This document shows, one piece after another, positions 5,952 to 11,550 of a DNA stretch of 11,550 nucleotides; within the stretch, counting starts at the first letter, position 1, and every line of letters begins with the position of its first letter. Position numbers and translations under genes: made by a program. Origin of the DNA: Clostridiales bacterium UBA7573 (GTDB lineage: Bacteria > Bacillota > Clostridia > Oscillospirales > CAG-272). Under the pieces are notes generated by a model, which was not told the DNA's origin, searched no databases, and was given only the letters and a program-made list of their open reading frames with translations. Location of the stretch: the NCBI GenBank assembly GCA_002477905.1, contig DLLB01000091.1:7758-19307 (forward strand), in the 5' to 3' direction.

Positions 5952-7743
5952 GGAGCGCACCTCCTTTTGCAGATCCGTTCTGCGCGTCGCACGTCGCTTG
6001 CGGCGGCGTCCCGGTTGCCCCCGCGCTTTGCTGTTCGTAGATTTCCCGATAGGCGGGACTCTCTTTTAACAGGGTTTCGTGGGTGCCGGACGCGGCGATT
6101 TTCCCGTTTTCCATGACGAAGATCAAATCGGCATGCTCCACGGAGGAAACCCGTTGTGCAATGATGATCTTGGTGGTTTCGGGAATATACGCGGCAAAGC
6201 CCGCGCGGATCTTGGCGTCCGTCTTAGTGTCTACCGCGCTTGTGGAGTCGTCCAAGATCAGAATTTTCGGCTTCTTCAACAGTGCCCGTGCAATGCAGAG
6301 CCGCTGCTTTTGTCCGCCGGAAACGTTGGTACCGCCTTGCTCTATGTAGGTCTGATAGCCGTCCGGAAAGCTCCGGATGAATTCATCCGCCTGCGCGAGC
6401 GTGCACGCCTGCACCAGTTCCTCGTCTGTGGCTTGCGGATTTCCCCAACGGAGGTTTTCTGCGATGGTGCCGGAGAACAGCAGATTCTTCTGCAAAACCA
6501 TTGCGACCTCTTTGCGCAGGGTGTCTAAATCATAGTCGCGCACATCGATGCCGCCGACTTTGACGCATCCTTCTGTGACGTCGTACAGACGCGGAATGAG
6601 CTGTACCAAAGACGATTTGCCGGAGCCGGTCGTGCCGATGATCCCGACGGTCATACCGCTGTCAATATGAAAATGCAGATCGGACAGCGCGTCGCGCTCG
6701 GCGTCTGCCGCATATTTGAAGTGGACGTGTGCAAAGTCCACCGCGCCGTTTTTCACTTCCGTCACCGCGTCTTTGGGCGAAGTGAGCGAGGAACTTTCGG
6801 AAAGCACCTCTGTGATCCGCTTGGCGGATTCGATGGAAATGGTAATCATGACGTAGATCATGGACAGCATCATCAGCTGGATCATCACCTGCATACCGTA
6901 GGTGAGCATGGAGGACATTTCGCCCACGCCGATTGCCGCGCCGGAAGAAGTGATGATGAGTTTGGAACCGACGATCAGTACAAAGATCATATTGAAATAG
7001 ACGCAGATCTGCATCAGGGGAGAGTTGAGCGCCACAATGCGTTCCGCATGGGTGAAATCGCGGCAAATATCTTCCGCGGAACGACCGAATTTGCGTTTCT
7101 CATAGTCTTCCCGTGCGAATCCTTTCACCACGCGCATCGCGCGTACATTTTCCTCGACGGATTCGTTGAGGCGGTCGTACTTTTTGAATACCCGATGAAA
7201 GGCGGGCAGCGCCTTGCGGCTGATGAGAAACAGCCCCGTGACCAGAATCGGGATGATGACCACAAACGAGGTCGCCAATCGTCCGCCCATCACATACGCC
7301 ATGACAATGGAGAAGATCAGCATCAGCGGCGCGCGGATGGCGGTTCTTATAATCATCATAAAGGACATCTGCACATAGCTGACGTCCGTGGTCATACGGG
7401 TGACCAGCGACGCGGAGGAAAACTTGTCGATGTTGGCAAAAGAATAGGTCTGCACCTGATGGAACAGATCTTTGCGGAGATTTTTGGCAAACCCCGCGGA
7501 GGCTTTCGCACAGGTCAGCCCCGCGATCCCGCCGCAACAGAGGGAGCAGAGCGCGAGGACGGCAAGCAGTCCGCCGGTTTCCAGAATTTCCGAAATGGGC
7601 GCGCCGGTTTCGATCCGATTGACCATACGCGCCGTAATAAACGGGATAAAGCATTCAATGACAGCTTCTCCGAGAATGAACAAAAACGTCAGAATGGACG
7701 CGGCTTTGTATTCCCGAATGCTGGCGGCGAGCTTTTTCAGCAT
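5944..7743 (-). CDS. ABC exporter half-transporter, degenerate ATPase subunit
   Basis: Membrane exporter subunit of 599 residues, first gene of the exporter pair. Six hydrophobic segments lie at about 14-36, 57-78, 130-151, 158-174, 245-264 and 281-303. The ATPase domain has Walker A GTTGSGKSS (370-378), Q-loop Gln418 and a canonical signature VSGGQ (474-478). Walker B ends LILDD, so Asp499 replaces the catalytic Glu, and Gln530 (AQRVSS) replaces the H-loop His. Known heterodimeric exporters such as TM287/288 and LmrCD have one such degenerate site. The start is ATG at 7743, eight bases after AAAGGA (7752-7757), which is preferred over an in-frame TTG at 7770. The last 30 residues are a polar low-complexity tail whose codons hold the Shine-Dalgarno site of the next gene. 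No convincing promoter was found just upstream. Confidence 0.93.
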   Translation of the reverse strand: MLKKLAASIREYKAASILTFLFILGEAVIECFIPFITARMVNRIETGAPISEILETGGLLAVLALCSLCCGGIAGLTCAKASAGFAKNLRKDLFHQVQTYSFANIDKFSSASLVTRMTTDVSYVQMSFMMIIRTAIRAPLMLIFSIVMAYVMGGRLATSFVVIIPILVTGLFLISRKALPAFHRVFKKYDRLNESVEENVRAMRVVKGFAREDYEKRKFGRSAEDICRDFTHAERIVALNSPLMQICVYFNMIFVLIVGSKLIITSSGAAIGVGEMSSMLTYGMQVMIQLMMLSMIYVMITISIESAKRITEVLSESSSLTSPKDAVTEVKNGAVDFAHVHFKYAADAERDALSDLHFHIDSGMTVGIIGTTGSGKSSLVQLIPRLYDVTEGCVKVGGIDVRDYDLDTLRKEVAMVLQKNLLFSGTIAENLRWGNPQATDEELVQACTLAQADEFIRSFPDGYQTYIEQGGTNVSGGQKQRLCIARALLKKPKILILDDSTSAVDTKTDAKIRAGFAAYIPETTKIIIAQRVSSVEHADLIFVMENGKIAASGTHETLLKESPAYREIYEQQSAGATGTPPQATCDAQNGSAKGGALHA

Positions 7744-7791
7744 AAAACAAATCCTTTCTGTCAGAATCAAAACGGTTTTCAGATGATAAAG

Positions 7792-7817
7792 GGGACGTCT
7801 TTCGGAAAAGACGTCCC
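7792..7817 (-). terminator. Stem-loop between oxidoreductase and ABC exporter genes, weak terminator or attenuator
   Basis: GGGACGTCTTT (7792-7802) and AAAGACGTCCC (7807-7817) form a perfect 11-bp stem with a 4-base loop. On the minus strand it follows the oxidoreductase stop by about 30 bases and precedes the exporter start by about 50. Only a short T-run (CTTTATC) follows on the minus strand, so termination may be partial and read-through into the exporter genes possible. Confidence 0.5.
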
Positions 7818-7846
7818 TAAAAAAGGGAATTGCGTATGGGGGGAGT

Positions 7847-8887
7847 TTACCACTCGATGGTTCTGCCTTCTTCTACGGACTGGAATGCGGTCATGATGAC
7901 CTTCAGTACCGTGCGCATCTGTTCATGTGTGACAATCTGCGTTGCTTTGCCGTCCATCGCGGCAACGAAGTTGCGGTAGTAGTCATGCACATCGGAAGCG
8001 GGGCGTTCGATTTCGTAGGTGTCGGTGGTCACGCTGTCGCGCGGCGCCATGGTCTTGGTTAAGCCTGCTGCGGTCTGTACCGGCAACACATCGTTTTCGT
8101 GCCAGTACTTGCACTTGACGACCTTGCATTTTTCCCGCCAGTCCTCGATGAGCGCCGTGCCTTTTTGACAGCGCATGTAGAAACGCGGCATGGCGATGAA
8201 GTTGTAGGTGCCGACTTCCACATAGGCGCGGGAGCCGTTTGCAAAGCGGATGGTGAGCTGGAAGCCGTCATCCACTTCCTGATTTGTGATGTGGTCAAAG
8301 TCGCACCGTACGCTCTTGACGTCATACCCCATGATGAGCAACACCTGATCGATCAGATGTACGCCCCAGTCGTAGAGCATGCCGCCGCCGTACTTCTTTT
8401 CCCCGCGCCAGTCGCTGGGGATCCCGCGGGAACCGTGAATGCGGGACTCGATGTTGAGGACTTCCCCGATTTCCCCGCTGTCGCGGATCTTTTGCATGGC
8501 AAGGTAGTCCACATCCCACCGGCGGTTCTGATGCACGGAGAAGATCTTGCCGGCTTTTTTGGAAGCGGCAATCATCCGGTCCAGCGATTCCAGACTTAAG
8601 GTAACGGGTTTTTCAGACAATACATGCTTGCCGGCTTGCAAAGCTTTGATTGCGACTTCTTCGTGCTGGTCGTTCGGAATGGCGATGGTGACCATATCGA
8701 CGCGCGGATCGGCAAGGACGGCTTCCAGCGAATCATAGGCGAAAATGCCGCGCGCTCTTGCCGCTTCGTTGCGTTCCGGCTTGATGTCGTAGACGCCGAG
8801 CAGATGAACCACGTCGCTTTCCAGCGCGTGATTGACATGCCATCCGCCCATGCCGCCGAATCCGATGACTACCAAGTTCTTTTTCAT
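7847..8887 (-). CDS. Gfo/Idh/MocA family NAD(P)-dependent oxidoreductase
   Basis: Predicted sugar, polyol or inositol-type dehydrogenase of 346 residues, normal for the family, cytosolic. The N-terminal Rossmann domain has the dinucleotide motif GFGGMG (9-14) and a probable cofactor-selecting acidic residue Asp34 at the end of the second strand (VYDIKP), which leans to NAD. SEKPVT (91-96) carries the conserved Lys93. The C-terminal domain has GGGMLYDWGVHLIDQ (167-181) with the expected catalytic-region pattern Asp173, Gly175, His177, Asp180. The start is ATG at 8887 with AGGA eight bases upstream. It lies 40 nt downstream of the TIM-barrel isomerase gene and probably shares its transcript. 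Such pairs are common in catabolism of inositols, uncommon sugars or glycosides, but substrate cannot be read from the sequence. Confidence 0.93.
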   Translation of the reverse strand: MKKNLVVIGFGGMGGWHVNHALESDVVHLLGVYDIKPERNEAARARGIFAYDSLEAVLADPRVDMVTIAIPNDQHEEVAIKALQAGKHVLSEKPVTLSLESLDRMIAASKKAGKIFSVHQNRRWDVDYLAMQKIRDSGEIGEVLNIESRIHGSRGIPSDWRGEKKYGGGMLYDWGVHLIDQVLLIMGYDVKSVRCDFDHITNQEVDDGFQLTIRFANGSRAYVEVGTYNFIAMPRFYMRCQKGTALIEDWREKCKVVKCKYWHENDVLPVQTAAGLTKTMAPRDSVTTDTYEIERPASDVHDYYRNFVAAMDGKATQIVTHEQMRTVLKVIMTAFQSVEEGRTIEW

Positions 8888-8927
8888 AGTATTTTTCCTG
8901 CCTTTGCTCTGAAAACTTCGAAAGAGA

Positions 8928-9899
8928 TTATGCCCATGCCATGGTGGTCGGCTTTGCGTCGTGGATCATGACATCCTTTAAGAAGCGAACCGCTTTTTCC
9001 AAGCCCTCGTCGATGGTCATAAAGCTGTCCTCGTGCTCGATGGACAGCACTTTGTCATAACCGCACAGACGCAATGCGCTGACAAGATCCTTCCAGTATT
9101 GCGCGTCATTGCCGTAGCCGACGGTGCGGAATACCCATGCACGATGCAGTTCGTCGCTGTAATGCTTGGTATCCAGCACGCCGTTTTTGGCAGTGTTGTA
9201 TTTGTCCACACGGGTATCCTTGGCATGCACATGGTAGATCGCGCCTGCCAGTTCGCGGATCGCCGCGACCGGTTCGATGCCCTGCCAGATGAGGTGGGAC
9301 GGATCAAAGTTTGCGCCGATGGTTTCTCCGACCGCGCGGCGAAGCTTAAGCAGGGTTTCCGGATTGTATACGCAGAAGCCCGGATGCATTTCCAAGGCGA
9401 TCTTGGTCACGCCGTGGGCGTTTGCGAACTTCACGGCTTCTTTCCAGTAAGGAATCAGCACTTCGTTCCACTGATAATCCAGAATTGCAAGGTAATCTTC
9501 CGGCCATGCGCAGGTTACCCAGTTCGGATACTTTGCGTTCGGCTGATCACCCGGGCAACCGGAGAAGGTGATGATGGTGTCTACGCCGATCTTTTCGGCA
9601 AGCAGAACGGTGTTGCGGAAATCCGCTTCAAACTGTGCCGCGATCTCTTTGTTCGGATGCACGCAGTTGCCGTGGGTGGCAAGCGCGGCGACTTCAATGC
9701 CGCTGTGCTTGGCAAGGGTTGCCTTGAATGCCGCGAGCTTGTCTGCGTCGGCAAGCAGCTCCTCCGGATTGGCATGCGCTTTTCCGGGATAGCCGCCGGA
9801 ACCGATCTCGATGGCTTCTACGCCCAGTTCCTCCAAGCGCGTCATTGTCTCATCCAAAGTCTTATATGCGTATAAATTTGCAAGAACGCCTAATTTCAT
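8928..9899 (-). CDS. Sugar phosphate isomerase/epimerase-like TIM-barrel protein
   Basis: Member of the xylose isomerase-like TIM-barrel (AP endonuclease 2) superfamily, 323 residues, cytosolic; likely acts on a sugar or keto-sugar intermediate with a divalent metal. Candidate metal ligands are Glu170 (ALEMHP), Asp199 and His202 (NFDPSH), His225 (YHVHAKD) and Glu288 (SIEHED). The segment TVGYGNDAQYW (259-269) is typical of the isomerase/epimerase proteins encoded beside Gfo/Idh/MocA dehydrogenases. The start is ATG at 9899, seven bases after AGGTG (9907-9911), with AAAGGA slightly further up; an upstream in-frame start near 9932 would add 11 poorly matching residues and sits inside a leader hairpin. 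First gene of a probable two-gene operon with the dehydrogenase. The exact reaction and substrate are unknown. Confidence 0.91.
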   Translation of the reverse strand: MKLGVLANLYAYKTLDETMTRLEELGVEAIEIGSGGYPGKAHANPEELLADADKLAAFKATLAKHSGIEVAALATHGNCVHPNKEIAAQFEADFRNTVLLAEKIGVDTIITFSGCPGDQPNAKYPNWVTCAWPEDYLAILDYQWNEVLIPYWKEAVKFANAHGVTKIALEMHPGFCVYNPETLLKLRRAVGETIGANFDPSHLIWQGIEPVAAIRELAGAIYHVHAKDTRVDKYNTAKNGVLDTKHYSDELHRAWVFRTVGYGNDAQYWKDLVSALRLCGYDKVLSIEHEDSFMTIDEGLEKAVRFLKDVMIHDAKPTTMAWA

Positions 9900-9927
9900 A
9901 AAAATGCACCTGTCCTTTCGTCTGATT

Positions 9928-9949
9928 GGCAAACGCGCCTGCGCTTACC
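9928..9949 (-). other. 5' leader hairpin of the epimerase-dehydrogenase transcript
   Basis: On the minus strand GGTAAGCGC (9949-9941) pairs with GCGTTTGCC (9936-9928): 9 bp with two G.U wobbles and an AGGC loop. It would begin about six bases from the predicted transcription start near 9955 and ends about 10 bases upstream of the AAAGGA part of the ribosome binding site. A 5'-end stabilising role is possible; no riboswitch class is recognised. Confidence 0.4.
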
Positions 9950-9961
9950 CATTCTTTTTAC

Positions 9962-9990
9962 ATCATACACGATTTATGCGAAAAAAGCAA
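9962..9990 (-). promoter_or_regulatory. Sigma-A-type promoter for the epimerase-dehydrogenase operon
   Basis: The minus strand carries TTGCTT (9990-9985) and TATGAT (9967-9962) separated by 17 bases. The predicted start near 9955 gives a leader of about 56 bases. It lies just downstream of the U32 gene terminator, so the operon can be expressed on its own. Confidence 0.75.
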
Positions 9991-9994
9991 GCGA

Positions 9995-10015
9995 TTTTGA
10001 AAAGAATTCTCAAAA
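9995..10015. repeat. Imperfect inverted repeat just upstream of the -35 box, candidate operator
   Basis: TTTTGA (9995-10000) and TCAAAA (10010-10015) are inverted complements, with partial symmetry continuing inward (8 of 10 base pairs match around a central base). The element lies five bases upstream of the -35 box at 9985-9990 and overlaps the T-run of the neighbouring terminator, so part of the symmetry may be due to that. Confidence 0.35.
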
Positions 10016-10036
10016 AAGCAACAACTTTTTGCCGCT
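10012..10036 (-). terminator. Intrinsic terminator of the U32 gene
   Basis: On the minus strand AGCGGCAA (10036-10029) pairs with TTGTTGCT (10024-10017): 8 bp with two G.U wobbles and an AAAG loop, then a run of five T. It is 28 bases beyond the U32 stop codon. Confidence 0.75.
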
Positions 10037-10063
10037 GTCCCTGCGGCTTTCGGGAAAACGCGT

Positions 10064-11308
10064 TCAGACGCCCCGCAAAATGTCGCCGGGGCGGACTTCG
10101 AACGGTACAGGCAGGGAAAAGCGCATCGACGGGTGCGGCACGGCGTCGATGGGCGCGCCGGTTTCGTCATACAGCGCCGTCACAGAGAAGGCTTGCCCGA
10201 TTTTCCCCGGTGTGAGCAGCTCCACCCGATCTCCGACGCAGAATTTATTCCGCTGCACAAACGCAAAGCAACCATTCGGAACGCACATATCCGCCTGCGG
10301 TGCGATGGCGGCGGCAAGGTAGGCTTTTTCACAGAGGTAGCCCGGGACGGTGCAGAAATTGCCTTCCCGCATGGGATCGTCAAAATAGAAGCCGGTTGCG
10401 TATTCGCGGTGGCTTACGCTGTCCAGCTCTTTCTGCCATGCCGGATCAAAGACGAAATCTTTGCCCAAAGCGGCGTAGGCGTCCATTGCCATGCGGTAGG
10501 TATTGGCGGTAACGGCAACATAATACGCGCTTTTCATACGGCCCTCGATCTTGAAACTGTCGATGCCGCTTTCCATCAGCTCCGGCACATGGGCGATCAT
10601 GCAGGTATCCTTGCTGCTCAGAATATAAGAACCGCGCGCGTCCTCCTCTAAATACAGCGGCGTCTGCGGGCGCTTTTCTTCCGTGATTCTGCCGGTATAG
10701 GTGCCGGTGTAATTCCACCGGCAGGGTTGGGTACATTTGCCGGCATTCGCGTCCCGGTCCGTATAATAATAGGAAAGCAGACACCGCCCGCTGTAAGCCA
10801 TGCACATGGAACCGTGGATGAATGCCTCCAGTTCCAGCTCCCGCGATACGCCCGCGCGAATGGCGCGGATTTCCGCAAGCGACAGCTCCCGTGCCAGGAC
10901 CACGCGCTTTGCGCCGAGCTTGTGCCATGCATTGCATGCGGCGACGCTCACGGCGCTTGCCTGTGTGGAAATGTGCAGATCCACCTGCGGCAGAAGCTCT
11001 TTTGCCAATGTCAGGACGCCGAGGTCCGCGACAATCAGCGCGTCGGGCGGGCATTCCCGCAGGGATTCCAAATAAGCGCGGAGCGCGTCATATTCCGCCG
11101 TGCGCGGCAGGACATTGACGGTCAGGTATACTTTTTTGTTTTGCGCATGGGCGTAGGCAATGGCTTTTTGTAACTGTTCTTCTGTGAAATTATCCGCTGC
11201 CGCCCGCATACCGAACGCGGTTCCGGCAAGATATACGGCGTCAGCCCCGTAAAGCAGGGCGGCTTTCAGTTTTTCAAAGTTTCCGGCAGGGGATAATAGT
11301 TCTGGCAT
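10064..11308 (-). CDS. trhP: U32 family protein, TrhP/YrrO-type tRNA hydroxylation enzyme
   Basis: Annotated historically as peptidase U32 or collagenase. Members of this subgroup (E. coli YegQ/TrhP, B. subtilis YrrN/YrrO) are needed for prephenate-dependent 5-hydroxylation of wobble uridine in tRNA. The protein has 414 residues. Motifs: LLSPAGNFEKLKAAL (4-18), STQASA (114-119), then the cysteine-rich core CMAYSGRCLLS (169-179), NAGKCTQPCRW (188-198), SSKDTC (231-236) and SFKIEGRMKS (251-260). Cys169, 176, 192/196 and 236 are candidates for the iron-sulfur cluster ligands described for the related UbiU/UbiV proteins. A C-terminal beta domain (about 335-414) ends in PGDILRGV. The start is ATG at 11308, seven bases after AAGGAG (11316-11321). 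It has its own promoter and terminator. Family call is firm; the choice between TrhP and the rRNA enzyme RlhA is by motif resemblance. Confidence 0.92.
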   Translation of the reverse strand: MPELLSPAGNFEKLKAALLYGADAVYLAGTAFGMRAAADNFTEEQLQKAIAYAHAQNKKVYLTVNVLPRTAEYDALRAYLESLRECPPDALIVADLGVLTLAKELLPQVDLHISTQASAVSVAACNAWHKLGAKRVVLARELSLAEIRAIRAGVSRELELEAFIHGSMCMAYSGRCLLSYYYTDRDANAGKCTQPCRWNYTGTYTGRITEEKRPQTPLYLEEDARGSYILSSKDTCMIAHVPELMESGIDSFKIEGRMKSAYYVAVTANTYRMAMDAYAALGKDFVFDPAWQKELDSVSHREYATGFYFDDPMREGNFCTVPGYLCEKAYLAAAIAPQADMCVPNGCFAFVQRNKFCVGDRVELLTPGKIGQAFSVTALYDETGAPIDAVPHPSMRFSLPVPFEVRPGDILRGV

Positions 11309-11362
11309 GGCGATGCTCCTTTGCGGTTTGCTTACCTTAAATATAATAGGGCGATATGATTT

Positions 11363-11392
11363 ATTTTAACACGGGGAGCCCACATCTGTCAA
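11363..11392 (-). promoter_or_regulatory. Near-consensus promoter for the U32 gene
   Basis: The minus strand carries a consensus TTGACA (11392-11387), an 18-base spacer, and TAAAAT (11368-11363) preceded by TGT, which gives an extended -10. The predicted start is near 11356, about 48 bases before the ATG at 11308. This is the best promoter match in the window. Confidence 0.85.
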
Positions 11393-11401
11393 GACGAATC
11401 C

Positions 11402-11419
11402 TTTGATTTTTTTGATTTT
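11402..11419. repeat. Two tandem copies of a 9-base AT-rich repeat
   Basis: TTTGATTTT occurs twice in direct succession (11402-11410 and 11411-11419), about 10 bases upstream of the U32 promoter -35 box as read on the minus strand, where it appears as A-rich sequence. It could act as an UP-like element or be simple AT-rich slippage. Confidence 0.5.
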
Positions 11420-11550
11420 GGAGGTGGGAATTGAAAATAGAAAAGAGGAGAATGCTTGTAAGATTGTGAAAAACAACCAAATAGAACCCATATAAAACGG
11501 GCTGTGATTGGTAATTTGGGATAAATCCAAAAAACTTTAAAAAAAGTATT

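Noticed and set aside
7595..7612. 18-base exact repeat shared with 10149-10166
   Set aside because: Both copies encode the same short peptide ETGAPI in unrelated proteins with the same GC-biased codons; coincidence is the simplest explanation.
6667..7896. 409-codon plus-strand open frame opposite the ABC exporter and the end of the oxidoreductase
   Set aside because: Rich in His, Asp and Gly in the manner of an antisense shadow; the opposite strand encodes complete ABC motifs across this span.
11342..11347. Plus-strand TATAAT
   Set aside because: No acceptable -35 box at 16-18 bases and no gene downstream on that strand within the window.
11429..11469. Possible 12-codon plus-strand leader peptide (TTG start after GGAGGTGGGAA)
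   Set aside because: Too short to support, non-ATG start, and no following gene or attenuator is visible in the window.
11389..11550. Stop-free minus-strand frame of 53 codons entering from the right edge and ending at TGA in the U32 promoter region
   Set aside because: Translation is Phe/Lys/Pro/Ser-rich low-complexity sequence without motifs, as expected by chance in AT-rich DNA. The tail of a neighbouring gene cannot be wholly excluded without sequence to the right.

Overview
The window looks like a piece of a Gram-positive Clostridia-type (Firmicutes) chromosome, probably a gut or anaerobic Oscillospiraceae-like lineage. The evidence is strong AGGAGG-type ribosome binding sites at almost every gene, a Gram-positive style lipoprotein, Firmicutes-type U32 and heterodimeric ABC exporter families, and short intergenic gaps over a GC-rich background. 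Composition turns clearly AT-rich only in the last ~200 bases. Taxonomy is inferred, not proven.

Layout, left to right. (1) Positions 1-1320, minus strand: a small lipoprotein gene followed, with a 23-nt overlap, by alanine racemase (alr), which runs off the left edge. (2) Positions 1384-2737: a divergent intergenic region with a perfect 10-bp-arm inverted repeat and a good sigma-A-type promoter drives metY (O-acetylhomoserine sulfhydrylase) on the plus strand, followed 39 nt later by a metallophosphoesterase (2777-3868). A 20-bp-stem bidirectional terminator (about 3955-4006) closes this unit and the convergent one. (3) Positions 4038-7743, minus strand: two half-size ABC exporter genes that overlap by 8 nt. 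They show the complementary asymmetry of a heterodimeric exporter: one subunit has degenerate Walker B and H-loop residues, and the other has canonical ones plus an LSQGQ signature. (4) Positions 7847-9899, minus strand: a sugar phosphate isomerase/epimerase-like TIM-barrel gene and a Gfo/Idh/MocA oxidoreductase gene, with their own promoter (9962-9990) and a 5' leader hairpin. These probably form a two-gene sugar or polyol catabolic unit of unknown substrate. (5) Positions 10064-11308, minus strand: a U32-family gene of the TrhP/YrrO type (tRNA wobble-uridine hydroxylation), with a near-consensus TTGACA promoter (11363-11392) and its own terminator (10012-10036). (6) Positions 11309-11550: AT-rich sequence with the promoter and no convincing gene.

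The units are mostly ordinary metabolism and housekeeping: D-alanine for peptidoglycan, sulfur assimilation, export, sugar oxidation and tRNA modification. I did not find an obviously new multi-gene system. The points most worth checking are the altered active-site motifs of the alanine racemase, the inverted repeat between the divergent alr and metY units, a hairpin that separates the Shine-Dalgarno sequence from the start codon of the metallophosphoesterase, and the uncharacterised dehydrogenase/epimerase pair.
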